Shown piece by piece: positions 6,327 through 13,012 of a stretch of 13,144 bases of DNA. The DNA is taken from NCBI GenBank assembly GCA_938046115.1, contig CALIXX010000028.1, forward strand, positions 1-13,144, read 5' to 3'. This stretch comes from an uncultured Candidatus Saccharibacteria bacterium (GTDB lineage Bacteria; Patescibacteriota; Saccharimonadia; Saccharimonadales; Saccharimonadaceae). Position 1 is the stretch's first letter; each line of letters opens with the position of its first letter. The translations under genes and the position numbers were made by a program. The notes under the pieces are model-generated. The model did no database searches. It worked only from the letters and a program-made list of their open reading frames with translations, and was not told the DNA's origin.

Positions 6327-6971
6327 TTACAGCAGCTCCGCGCCAAACTTCACAATAATCAACGCCACCGCCAGCACCAGCACACTTACGCCACACAGCA
6401 CATCGTAGCCATGGCGAGCAAAGCGCTTGGTGCGCTCCCCACCAATCACCCCAGCCTCAATGCAGTAGCGCGTCATCCCAAAGAAGATCAGCAGCATCCC
6501 CACATCCAGCGTCAAGCACCACGGGCACAGCACGCGAATAACGGCGAAGCTCATATAAAACATCCACAGTGCAAAAATCATCCCGAGCACAGCACCACCC
6601 CAGGCACTCCGCACAAACCAGCGCGGCAGACGTGCCCCAGCCAGCAGTGCTACCACTACCGTTATCATCACTGGTATGGCCATCATGCCAATGAAGCTAT
6701 TAGGAAAGCCAAGCACCGTCGCCGACCAATGCTGTGCTACTGTGGAGCAGCTCAGCACGGCATTGACGTCGCAATTAAGTACCCCACCTGGGTGCTGCGC
6801 CAAATGCAGTGTCTCAAGCGAGAGAACAAAGGATGCCACGAGCCCCAGGCCGCTGCCCAAAGCTGCCGCCAGCAATGCCACTGTGCCAGGCCGACGCAGC
6901 CAGGGCGCACGGCCCACATCATCCGCCACCACAGTGGTCGTAGTGTGTACTTTAGGCGTTTTAGCGGGCAT
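6327..6971 (-). CDS. Vitamin K epoxide reductase (VKOR) family membrane oxidoreductase
   Basis: This 214-aa integral membrane protein is of the bacterial VKOR type, which reoxidises a thioredoxin-like partner and passes electrons to quinone, supporting disulfide formation outside the cytoplasm (a DsbB-like role). All four catalytic cysteines are present. The loop pair is Cys67 (LNCDVN) and Cys75 (LSCST). The quinone-site CXXC is Cys149-Pro-Trp-Cys152 in a late helix. The family stretch after the loop, VLGFPNSFIGM (87-96), is clear. Hydrophobic helices lie at about 31-50, 90-112, 123-144, 151-168 and 190-208. I choose the ATG at 6971, which overlaps the upstream thioredoxin-fold gene by 11 bp; a longer frame to 7184 merely reads through that gene and adds non-homologous sequence. 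No fused thioredoxin domain follows, unlike some bacterial VKORs. Confidence 0.9.
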   Translation of the reverse strand: MPAKTPKVHTTTTVVADDVGRAPWLRRPGTVALLAAALGSGLGLVASFVLSLETLHLAQHPGGVLNCDVNAVLSCSTVAQHWSATVLGFPNSFIGMMAIPVMITVVVALLAGARLPRWFVRSAWGGAVLGMIFALWMFYMSFAVIRVLCPWCLTLDVGMLLIFFGMTRYCIEAGVIGGERTKRFARHGYDVLCGVSVLVLAVALIIVKFGAELL

Positions 6972-7221
6972 AGTATCCCACTTCGTCGATGGTTGGCAGC
7001 GGCAAACCGCGCCACATACCCAGCACCTGGCCGTTATCCGCCAAGGCAAGGATGGTGGGGTACTCCACAATGTCGTACGTGCGACAGAGCGATTGCCCCT
7101 CACGTGTATCTGGGTCAAATTCCTCAATGGCATGACCTGTACGCCGGCTAAAGTCACGCAAGTAGTCGAAGACGCGACGCGCATAGTCGCTCTCTGTCCG
7201 GTAAATGATGAGGACGCGCAT
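6961..7221 (-). CDS. Thioredoxin-fold protein lacking CXXC
   Basis: This 86-aa protein has the strand-helix-strand start of a small thioredoxin/glutaredoxin fold (MRVLIIYRTESDYARRVFDYL). The cis-proline strand is at residues 51-61 (IVEYPTILALA, Pro55), followed by a Gly turn and strand QVLGMWRG. At the place of the active-site CXXC (about residues 9-13) it reads TESDYA. The only cysteine, Cys46, lies just before the cis-Pro strand. It is therefore unlikely to be a dithiol oxidoreductase itself. It follows nrdR by 5 bp, with AGAGGT as RBS inside the nrdR end, and overlaps the VKOR start by 11 bp. The coupling suggests a role with VKOR (scaffold, chaperone or single-Cys partner), but this is inference. 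The fold call is moderately sure. Confidence 0.65.
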   Translation of the reverse strand: MRVLIIYRTESDYARRVFDYLRDFSRRTGHAIEEFDPDTREGQSLCRTYDIVEYPTILALADNGQVLGMWRGLPLPTIDEVGYYAR

Positions 7222-7226
7222 ATGTT

Positions 7227-7697
7227 TTACCTCTGTTTTTCTTGCTGCTTCGCACTCCGACGCTGCTCTAATATCTTAACGAAATCGTCCAGCGTCTTAA
7301 ATTTATAAAACACGCTCGCAAAGCGCACATACGCCACCTCATTACGCGCTGCGAGCTCATCGAGCACGAAGCCACCAATCACGCGCGACTCAATCTCATT
7401 CTCGCCCGCATCGTGGATCCGGTCCTCCACTGCATCAATAATTGCCTCGAGCTCTAGCTCCGATTTGAAGAACTTACCAACCGAGCGGCGCACCGAGGCG
7501 CGGAGCTTAGCTCGATCAAAGAGCTCGCGTGAACCCGTCCGCTTAAGCACTGCAATCGTTGGGTATTCGATCCGCTCATAGGTGGTAAAGCGGTGTCCAT
7601 CAGGAGTCTCGCGGCGGCGGCGAATCGTCACGCCATCGGCCGACTCACGCGATTCTAACACGCGGCTGTTGCCAATCTTGTCGCGGTGAGTTGTCAC
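7227..7697 (-). CDS. nrdR: NrdR-type transcriptional repressor without zinc-ribbon cysteines
   Basis: NrdR represses ribonucleotide reductase operons in response to ATP/dATP. This 156-aa product has the family's post-ribbon helix and basic patch (SRESADGVTIRRRRE, 16-30), the RFTTYERIE strand (36-44), a full ATP-cone with VLKRTGSRELFDRAKL (50-65), and the C-terminal VAYVRFASVFYKF (121-133). The usual CPxC and CPxCG pairs of the N-terminal zinc ribbon are absent: the start reads MTTHRDKIGNSR and the second pair is replaced by ETPDGHRF. The protein has no cysteine at all. It begins with GTG overlapping the ftsZ TGA as GTGA, so it is coupled to ftsZ. Identity is secure; DNA binding must work differently from classical NrdR or be lost. 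Confidence 0.9.
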   Translation of the reverse strand: MTTHRDKIGNSRVLESRESADGVTIRRRRETPDGHRFTTYERIEYPTIAVLKRTGSRELFDRAKLRASVRRSVGKFFKSELELEAIIDAVEDRIHDAGENEIESRVIGGFVLDELAARNEVAYVRFASVFYKFKTLDDFVKILEQRRSAKQQEKQR

Positions 7698-8875
7698 GCG
7701 TCCGCCTCCTTTTTGCGGCGGCGGCGCAAGAAGGCCGGGGTATCATCCTCGTCGTCATCCATCGATTGATCCCAAATATTCGTCTCATTCTCCTGGGCAA
7801 AGTGAGCAGCCGCCTCGGGGTCGATGGCCATATCGACACTATCGACCGCTTCGTCCACTGTCTCGGCTGCTTCTTCGTCATCTTCGTCATCACTTGGCTC
7901 GTCGTCATCAAAGAACGAATCACTGTCAAAGCCAGTCGCGATAACGGTAATAATCAGCTCATCCTCCAGCTCGGGCTTGAGTGTCGCACCAAAGATAATG
8001 TTGGCATCGGACGACACCGCACCAGTGATAATCTCGGCCGCTTCTTGAATCTCGGCCATACTCATATCATAGCCACCCGTCACATTAAAGAGTACACCCT
8101 TGGCACCGTTGATCGACACCTCAATCAGTGGCGAATCAATTGCCTGCTGGGCGGCCATCTGAGCTCGGTCTTCGCCACTAGCCCGGCCGATCCCCATCAA
8201 TGCACTACCAGCACTGCTCATAATTGCCTTGACGTCCGCAAAGTCGAGGTTAATCAGCCCATGCTCGGTAATCAACTCCGATATCCCTTGCACACCCTGG
8301 CGCAGCACATCATCGGCAATCTTGAAGGTCTCAAGTAGTGGTGTCCGGCGGTCAATCGTGTCAAGTAAGCGATCGTTGGGGATAGTAATGAGTGTATCGA
8401 CTTGCCGCCCCAACTGCTTGATAGCCCACTCGGCATTGATACGTCGCTTCTCGCCCTCAAAGGTAAAGGGCTTGGTGGCCACCCCCACACAGAGGATGCC
8501 AAGGTCACGCGCCACTTCTGCTACCACGTGGCCAGCCCCCGAGCCTGTGCCACCACCAGCACCAATCGTCACGAAGATCATATCTGCCCCCTCAAGCGCC
8601 TGACGAATCTCGTCGAGTGACTCACGGGCCGCAGCCTCACCCACACTGGGGTCAGCACCAGCGCCAAGACCATTGGTGGTGTTGTGCCCGAGATGAATCT
8701 TAATATCTGCTTGCGAATTATGCAGCGCCTGCGCATCGGTGTTCATTGCAATGAACTGCACGCCAGCCAAGCCAGCGTCTTTCATTCGATTAACAGCAGA
8801 CCCACCAGCGCCACCGACGCCAACGACTTTGATACTAGCAAAGGTTTGGATCTCGCTTGGTTTTACTTCCGGCAT
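7694..8875 (-). CDS. ftsZ: Cell division protein FtsZ
   Basis: This tubulin-like GTPase assembles the cytokinetic Z-ring. The 393-aa sequence has the N-terminal GTP loop VVGVGGAGGSAVNRM (17-31) and NTDAQAL (45-51). The tubulin signature GAGGGTGSGAG is at 105-115, and NDRL (167-170) is also conserved. The T7 synergy loop NLDFADVKAIM (209-219) contributes Asp211 and Asp214 to hydrolysis. The C-terminal polymerisation domain ends near 315. A strongly acidic linker follows (about 317-380, runs of Asp/Glu), then DTPAFLRRRRKK, the conserved C-terminal peptide that binds FtsA, with an unusually basic tail. Translation starts at an ATG preceded by AAGGGGAG. ftsA lies 72 bp upstream; the gap holds an extra promoter. 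Full length, no missing catalytic residues. Confidence 0.98.
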   Translation of the reverse strand: MPEVKPSEIQTFASIKVVGVGGAGGSAVNRMKDAGLAGVQFIAMNTDAQALHNSQADIKIHLGHNTTNGLGAGADPSVGEAAARESLDEIRQALEGADMIFVTIGAGGGTGSGAGHVVAEVARDLGILCVGVATKPFTFEGEKRRINAEWAIKQLGRQVDTLITIPNDRLLDTIDRRTPLLETFKIADDVLRQGVQGISELITEHGLINLDFADVKAIMSSAGSALMGIGRASGEDRAQMAAQQAIDSPLIEVSINGAKGVLFNVTGGYDMSMAEIQEAAEIITGAVSSDANIIFGATLKPELEDELIITVIATGFDSDSFFDDDEPSDDEDDEEAAETVDEAVDSVDMAIDPEAAAHFAQENETNIWDQSMDDDEDDTPAFLRRRRKKEADA

Positions 8876-8921
8876 TCACGTTTCTCCCCTTGTGCAACTA
8901 TCAACTTTACCATTACCATTT

Positions 8922-8930
8922 AGTATATCA
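8922..8930 (-). promoter_or_regulatory. extended -10 promoter in the ftsA-ftsZ gap
   Basis: On the minus strand TGA-TATACT (8930-8922) forms an extended -10. The predicted start near 8915 gives a 5' UTR of about 40 nt that carries the AAGGGGAG ribosome-binding site of ftsZ. It would allow ftsZ, nrdR and the redox pair to be made in excess of ftsA. Confidence 0.45.
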
Positions 8931-8947
8931 TCCTCATCGGTATGATT

Positions 8948-10186
8948 CTAGGCCTTGAGCCCTCCCAGCAGCCGACGCAACCAGCTAATCGCGCCCTTGG
9001 CGTGTGCTGTACCACTGTTGGTATAGGCCTGGGTGGGCTGCTGACCGCCTTCGCTATCGGCGAGCATCAGACCAACTGCGGTGGCGAACTGCGGCTTTTC
9101 TATCTGGTCGGCCACCCCGCTCGTAAAGCCAGTTGGTCGGCCTACCCGAGCGGCTACTCCCAGCTGTTCCCTGGCATAGCTCGCTATGCCACGCATCTGA
9201 GCCATGCCACCAGTCAGCACAACACCACTGGGCAGCTTGCCAGCGCGGCCTGCCTTCTTGAGCTCCTTCTGTACTGCCTCGAAAATCTCCTCCAGCCGGG
9301 CATCAACAATCTCGTCAATCTCCTCCGTAGCAAACTCGTACGATTCCTTATCGCGCCGCACCTTAGCCACCGCGTCGCTTGCCTTGATGCCAGCCGCAGC
9401 ATGCTTGACCTTAACCAATTCCGCAACATCAGGGTCAGTTTTGAGGCCAATAGCGAGGTCGTTCGTCACATTCACACTACCCATTGGGATGACGCCAACA
9501 TACTGCAAGTCCCCTTCTTCGAAGACTGCCACACTGGTCGTTGCTCCACCAAGGTCAACCACTGCCACACCGCTTTCGATCTGCCGCTCATTCAGCACTG
9601 CCTTAGCCGCCCCCAATACCGCTGGTGTAATGGCATGAGGGTGGACGGTCGCCATCTCCACCGCTTTTTGCAAATTCGCCACATAGGGCGCTAGAGCCGA
9701 AACGACATTGGCATCAATCTCCAGCCGCGTGCCCGTCATACCCAGCGGGTCTTTGATACCCGCTTGGCCATCAAGCGTATAACTATGCGGCACGACCTCG
9801 AGGATCTCGCGGTTGGCTTGTACTTTGCCTGTTGTGGCAACTTCTTCGATGCGTGCCACATCATCATCATTAATCTCGTGATCGATCGTGCCCACGGCAA
9901 TCATCCCAGTGGCACGAGTGCTGGTAATGTGCGCACCATTGACACTCACCGTCGCACTGTTGACTTCGTAGCCACTCATCCGCTCGGCCTCGCCCAGTGC
10001 TTCGTCGATCGTGCGGGCTGGGCCACTGAGATTGACCACCATACCTTTGCGCATACCACTGTTCGGTGCCTGCCCTACGCCCACAATCGTCGGCGTGCCT
10101 GTCTCTGGATTCATATGCCCCACCACGCATCGAATCGTCGTCGTCCCGACATCTATTCCTACTGCGTATTGAGAATTTTCATGCAT
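8948..10186 (-). CDS. ftsA: Cell division protein FtsA
   Basis: This actin-like ATPase tethers FtsZ filaments to the membrane. The 412-aa protein has the phosphate-1 motif VGIDVGTTTIRCVVG (9-23). The 1C (SHS2-like) insert of FtsA spans roughly 80-165. Phosphate-2 is VVDLGGATTSVAVF (209-222), and the adenosine motif is VVLTGGMAQMRG (322-333). The C-terminal amphipathic helix ISWLRRLLGGLKA (400-412) is the membrane-targeting sequence. I choose the ATG at 10186: MHENSQYAVG leads straight into the conserved domain, and TATAAT lies six bases upstream. A TTG 36 bases further up (10222) would overlap the -35 element and adds non-conserved residues. The stop is 72 bp before ftsZ, the usual ftsA-ftsZ order. 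Confidence 0.97.
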   Translation of the reverse strand: MHENSQYAVGIDVGTTTIRCVVGHMNPETGTPTIVGVGQAPNSGMRKGMVVNLSGPARTIDEALGEAERMSGYEVNSATVSVNGAHITSTRATGMIAVGTIDHEINDDDVARIEEVATTGKVQANREILEVVPHSYTLDGQAGIKDPLGMTGTRLEIDANVVSALAPYVANLQKAVEMATVHPHAITPAVLGAAKAVLNERQIESGVAVVDLGGATTSVAVFEEGDLQYVGVIPMGSVNVTNDLAIGLKTDPDVAELVKVKHAAAGIKASDAVAKVRRDKESYEFATEEIDEIVDARLEEIFEAVQKELKKAGRAGKLPSGVVLTGGMAQMRGIASYAREQLGVAARVGRPTGFTSGVADQIEKPQFATAVGLMLADSEGGQQPTQAYTNSGTAHAKGAISWLRRLLGGLKA

Positions 10187-10192
10187 AGTACC

Positions 10193-10222
10193 ATTATACA
10201 GGTTATGCTGTGTCTTGTACAA
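10193..10222 (-). promoter_or_regulatory. ftsA promoter, predicts a leaderless mRNA
   Basis: On the minus strand TTGTAC (10222-10217), or TGTACA one base later, is followed after 18 or 17 bp by TATAAT (10198-10193). Six bases (GGTACT) then lead to the ATG at 10186. The expected +1 is the A of the start codon, and no Shine-Dalgarno is present. Confidence 0.6.
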
Positions 10223-10253
10223 TATGGGCGGAAGAAAGCGAGAGTTTTGAAAT

Positions 10254-10796
10254 TTAGCTACGGTGTCTTTCTAGATATCCATCTAGATGTTCATTAGCCC
10301 ACATAACAAAATCGTCTTCGCCAAACTGAATGACATCTGCTAGTTCCTTATGCTTTTCATTATAGAACTTACAAAAAGCGCGGCAATATTCTTGGTATAC
10401 CTGGTTGCGATCGACTGGTACATCCCAGACACCACCAGGCTTAATCCCATCGCCAACAACCGTCATATAGACCACTGATGGAGAGTTGCTTCCATCTACA
10501 GTTCTATCGATCGGACGAAAGGCGATCTGAATATACCACTGCATAAGCTCAAATGTCCCTGCCGCAAAGCCATACGGAGACCAAGACGATTGAATGTCTC
10601 TAGCAAACAGGCGATGCATATCACTTGCAAATGTGAGGTTATACGTATCGTACGCTGTTGTAAACGGCACGTATACAAGATACTCACTATCATCTAAGCC
10701 ATCGATAAAGAGCGAACATTCTGTGTTGACTTTTCCTACATCAAACCACATCTTTACTGTGCGCGGTGTTGGTGTCGTTGTCTTGTCTGTCGCCAT
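10254..10796 (-). CDS. Unknown 180-aa cytoplasmic protein
   Basis: I do not recognise this protein. It has no signal peptide or membrane segment. A Thr/Pro-rich start (residues 5-13) is followed by a beta-rich region (TVKMWFDVG, CSLFIDGLDDSEYLVYVPF, 14-45). An aromatic-rich middle includes WSPYGFAAGTFELMQWYIQIAF (72-93). SVVYMTVVGDGIKPGGVWDVP (107-127) comes next, and the C-terminus is acidic and helical (QVYQEYCRAFCKFYNEKHK; FGEDDFVMWANEHLDGYLERHR). Codon use is slightly more AT-rich than in ftsA and map, but the frame has an extended -10 promoter 36 bp upstream and looks protein-like throughout. It sits alone between the map terminator and the ftsA promoter, so it is probably monocistronic. 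No function can be assigned. Confidence 0.75.
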   Translation of the reverse strand: MATDKTTTPTPRTVKMWFDVGKVNTECSLFIDGLDDSEYLVYVPFTTAYDTYNLTFASDMHRLFARDIQSSWSPYGFAAGTFELMQWYIQIAFRPIDRTVDGSNSPSVVYMTVVGDGIKPGGVWDVPVDRNQVYQEYCRAFCKFYNEKHKELADVIQFGEDDFVMWANEHLDGYLERHRS

Positions 10797-10831
10797 ATCT
10801 ATATCTCTGTTGGTTATTCTGATGTATGTTT

Positions 10832-10840
10832 AGTATAGCA
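10832..10840 (-). promoter_or_regulatory. extended -10 promoter of the unknown 180-aa gene
   Basis: On the minus strand TGC-TATACT (10840-10832) lies right at the foot of the map terminator hairpin, sharing bases with its T-tract. The predicted start near 10825 leaves a 29-nt leader with only a weak AGAG ribosome site. Confidence 0.45.
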
Positions 10841-10876
10841 TAAAACTCGCCGTTCATTATCTCGGCGAGTTTTATG
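10839..10876 (-). terminator. Rho-independent terminator of adk-map
   Basis: A perfect 14-bp stem (CATAAAACTCGCCG at 10839-10852 with CGGCGAGTTTTATG at 10863-10876) has a 10-nt loop. The GC-rich core with flanking A and T tracts can work in both directions. It starts about 48 bases after the map stop. Confidence 0.88.
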
Positions 10877-10923
10877 TATGCTGCAGCAATGGTGGCAGCA
10901 AGGGTAGCTACCAGGGCGAGACA

Positions 10924-11694
10924 TTACAGCTTCGTCATAATCTCCGCCCCTATCTCAGTGATAAGGACAGTGTGCTCGAAGTGGGCAGCCAGACTACCAT
11001 CGCGGCTGTAGATTGTCCAGCCATCGCCAGCAGTATCACTGTAGATAGCGCCGCCACCCAGGGTAGCCATGGGCTCGATGGCAATAGTATCACCAGGCTG
11101 GAGTAGCGGGCCAGTGCCTTTGCGGCCATAGTTCGGGACGTCGGGCGGCATGTGCATCTCGAGGCCCACACCGTGCCCCACCAGCTCGCGAATAATCCCA
11201 AGGCGGCCCTTTTGCAGCACAGCTTCCACCGCTGCGCCAATATCGCCAGTACGCACTGGCCCTTTGATCGCGTCAATGCCAGCATAGAGACTGCGTTCGG
11301 TAGTGTGGAGTAGGTGCTTAATAGCCCCAGCGGGTGCGTCATCCACCACCATAGTAAAGGCGCTGTCTGTTTTCATCCCGCGGTAGGTAATAACGAGATC
11401 GAAACTAACGACATCGCCCCGCTGTAAGATATAATCGCTTGGTACGCCATGGACAATTGCTTCGTTCGTGCTAATACAAATCACCCCAGGGAAGTTCACC
11501 TCTGGGGTCTTGTAGGTTGGCTCAGCACCGTAGGCAGCAATCCGTTCTGCCGTAAAGGTATCGATCTGCTTCTCACTTACTCCAGCATGGACAAATTGAC
11601 GGATATCAGCAAAGATCTGCGCCAAGCGCTTACCTCCTTCGCGCATTGCCTCGAGTTGCTCGGGCGTCTTGACACCAGTAATTAGTTGGGCCAT
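10924..11694 (-). CDS. map: Methionine aminopeptidase, type I
   Basis: This enzyme removes the initiator methionine from nascent proteins in the cytoplasm. The 256-aa sequence has the pita-bread fold with all five metal ligands: Asp99 (VVSFDL), Asp110 (KTDSAFT), His174 (GHGVG), Glu207 (IAIEPM) and Glu240 (FEHTV). The catalytic His82 (VHGVP) and substrate-side His181 are also present. Length and lack of an insert fit type Ia. The ATG lies inside the 3' end of adk (13-bp overlap) and is preceded by GAGG, so the two are coupled. adk-map is the pair usually found after secY in ribosomal-protein clusters; secY is not seen here, so the pair has probably separated from it. A strong terminator follows. 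Confidence 0.97.
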   Translation of the reverse strand: MAQLITGVKTPEQLEAMREGGKRLAQIFADIRQFVHAGVSEKQIDTFTAERIAAYGAEPTYKTPEVNFPGVICISTNEAIVHGVPSDYILQRGDVVSFDLVITYRGMKTDSAFTMVVDDAPAGAIKHLLHTTERSLYAGIDAIKGPVRTGDIGAAVEAVLQKGRLGIIRELVGHGVGLEMHMPPDVPNYGRKGTGPLLQPGDTIAIEPMATLGGGAIYSDTAGDGWTIYSRDGSLAAHFEHTVLITEIGAEIMTKL

Positions 11695-12233
11695 GCGTGC
11701 ATTACCTCGTCATAAATCCGGTCGTGCACTTCGCCCGCGGTGCCAGTCCCGTCAAGGTGGATGATCTTTACCCCAGCCTCAGCAAAGATACCAAGTACTG
11801 GGTACATCTTTTGGCGGTAGATGGCCATGCGGCGCGCAATCGTCTCGGGTGTATCCTCCATTCGGCCTCGCTTGGCTAAGCGGCGCATGATTTCCTGCTC
11901 GGGCACTTCCAGTACCACGACGAGGTCAATGTTATCACCAGTACGCGCGAGATGGTCATCAAGCCACGCGGCTTGCTCTTTCGTACGCGGGAATCCATCA
12001 ACAATAATGTTTTGGTAATGCCTGCGATACGCCTCTTGCACCGCATGATCGAAGACTTGGTAGGTAAGCTTATCACTCACGAGCTCACCAGCTTTGAGGG
12101 TAGCAATCACCGCTGGGTCGGTGCTCTGGCGCAGCATCTCACCCGTCGAGAGCCACTTCCACCCCTGGCGTACTGCCAGCATCTGCCCTTGCATACTCTT
12201 ACCGGCACCAGTTGGGCCAAACAAAAGAATCAT
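11682..12233 (-). CDS. adk: Adenylate kinase (short form)
   Basis: This kinase interconverts ATP + AMP and 2 ADP and keeps adenylate pools balanced. The 183-aa sequence carries the P-loop GPTGAGKS (6-13), the AMP-binding STGEMLR (29-35), and the DGFPRTKEQ segment (79-87). RGRMEDT (122-128) with RR (134-135) marks the lid arginines. The LID domain is the short type, without the zinc-cysteine insertion of long bacterial Adk. The P-loop differs slightly from the common GxPGAGKGTQ form (Thr for Pro, SMQ for GTQ), so another NMP specificity cannot be fully excluded. The ATG has a near-perfect AAGGAGG five bases upstream. It is the first gene of an adk-map operon with a 13-bp overlap. Confidence 0.92.
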   Translation of the reverse strand: MILLFGPTGAGKSMQGQMLAVRQGWKWLSTGEMLRQSTDPAVIATLKAGELVSDKLTYQVFDHAVQEAYRRHYQNIIVDGFPRTKEQAAWLDDHLARTGDNIDLVVVLEVPEQEIMRRLAKRGRMEDTPETIARRMAIYRQKMYPVLGIFAEAGVKIIHLDGTGTAGEVHDRIYDEVMHAWPN

Positions 12234-12266
12234 CTGTGCCTCCTTGTTATTATGTGGTTATAGTTA

Positions 12267-12295
12267 TTATTAAGAAAAATTATTGCTCGTGTCAT
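12267..12295 (-). promoter_or_regulatory. possible adk-map promoter
   Basis: On the minus strand ATGACA (12295-12290) is followed after 17 bp by TAATAA (12272-12267), in the 66-bp gap between yqeY and adk. It would give a leader of about 27 nt containing AAGGAGG. No strong terminator separates yqeY from adk, so read-through is also possible. Confidence 0.35.
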
Positions 12296-12299
12296 AAAA

Positions 12300-12758
12300 C
12301 TACGGGGCAAGGGCACGTTGCACCAGTTGAGCGATCGCCCCACCGTCAGCTCGGTTGCCCACCTTAGCCTTGACGGCGCCAATCACCTGGCCCGTCATCC
12401 GTGGATTATCTGCTCCAAGCTCGGCAATCGTCTGCGCCACCACGGCTTGCAATTCTTCATCACTCAGTGGCTGCGGCAAGTAGTGCTGCAGTACTGCCAT
12501 CTCGCGCTCCTCGGGCTCAGCAAGTTCAAGGCGACCATTGGTGCGGTAGATTGCTGCGGCATCGCGCCGCTTCTTCACCTCACGGACGATCACCTGCTCG
12601 ACGGCAGCATCGTCCAGGCCAGTCTCGCGCACACCCTGCTTCACCTCTTCATCAAGGATAGCAGCACCAAGGTTGCGCAAGGTGTCACCAACAAAACGAT
12701 CGCCGCTAAGCAAAGCGGCTTTCATTTCGTCTTTGATACGCTGCTTGAGCGTCGTCAC
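12300..12758 (-). CDS. yqeY: GatB/YqeY domain protein
   Basis: This 152-aa protein belongs to the YqeY family, related to the C-terminal tail domain of the amidotransferase subunit GatB. It has the N-terminal helical TLRNLGAAILDEEV region (26-39) and REVKKRRDAA (59-68). The family hallmark EREMAVLQHYLPQPLSDEEL spans 84-103, and a C-terminal segment (MTGQVIGAVKAKVGNRADGGAIAQLV, 121-146) completes the domain. The family is thought to bind tRNA or act near translation, but its exact activity is not established. The GTG start follows the rpsU TAG with no gap, so it is translated by coupling with rpsU. The rpsU-yqeY pair is also known in Firmicutes. Length and motifs are normal. Confidence 0.93.
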   Translation of the reverse strand: MTTLKQRIKDEMKAALLSGDRFVGDTLRNLGAAILDEEVKQGVRETGLDDAAVEQVIVREVKKRRDAAAIYRTNGRLELAEPEEREMAVLQHYLPQPLSDEELQAVVAQTIAELGADNPRMTGQVIGAVKAKVGNRADGGAIAQLVQRALAP

Positions 12759-12974
12759 CTAGCGGATCCCCAGGCGAACTTTAGCCATCTTGTCAGCCTT
12801 GCGCTGACGACGGGTAATCGCCTTCTTGCGGCGATCGGTCTTGCTGATCGGCTTGGCAAATCGCATCGATGCCCGTGCCTTTGCTAGCACACCGCTCTTC
12901 AACACCCGGCTGTTAAACCGACGGATGATGTTCTCATTCGCCTCGCGCTCGTCTTTTCGTGTTACTTGTACCAT
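12759..12974 (-). CDS. rpsU: Small ribosomal subunit protein bS21
   Basis: This 71-aa basic protein is a 30S subunit component involved in initiation near the anti-Shine-Dalgarno region of 16S rRNA. The sequence shows the family layout: a short beta start (MVQVTRKDEREANENIIRRF), SRVLKSGVLAKAR in the middle, and a long Arg/Lys-rich helix (DRRKKAITRRQRKADKM). The ATG at 12974 begins the family domain. An open frame extends 39 codons further upstream to a GTG at 13091, but the extension runs across the promoter and is not ribosomal-protein-like, so I reject it. GAGGAG lies four bases upstream, although it may fall at or before the transcription start. It is the first gene of rpsU-yqeY. Confidence 0.94.
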   Translation of the reverse strand: MVQVTRKDEREANENIIRRFNSRVLKSGVLAKARASMRFAKPISKTDRRKKAITRRQRKADKMAKVRLGIR

Positions 12975-12984
12975 ATCGCTCCTC

Positions 12985-13012
12985 ATTATAGCAGATGCGA
13001 CATATTTTGCAA
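12985..13012 (-). promoter_or_regulatory. rpsU-yqeY promoter
   Basis: On the minus strand TTGCAA (13012-13007) is followed after 16 bp by TATAAT (12990-12985) and then GAGGAGCGAT before the ATG. The expected +1 is near 12978, giving only about four leader bases. The apparent ribosome site would then be mostly outside the mRNA. Confidence 0.55.

Noticed and set aside
6972..7184. 71-codon N-terminal extension of VKOR
   Set aside because: It only reads through the thioredoxin-fold gene in another frame; the ATG at 6971 leads directly into VKOR sequence.
6276..7308. Long plus-strand frames opposite VKOR and the thioredoxin-fold gene
   Set aside because: Antisense to genes with intact catalytic motifs and no domain of their own.
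7691..8338. Plus-strand 215-codon frame opposite ftsZ
   Set aside because: Antisense shadow of ftsZ, whose motifs are complete.
10187..10222. TTG start of ftsA 12 codons upstream
   Set aside because: It would overlap the -35 element, has no RBS and adds non-conserved residues.
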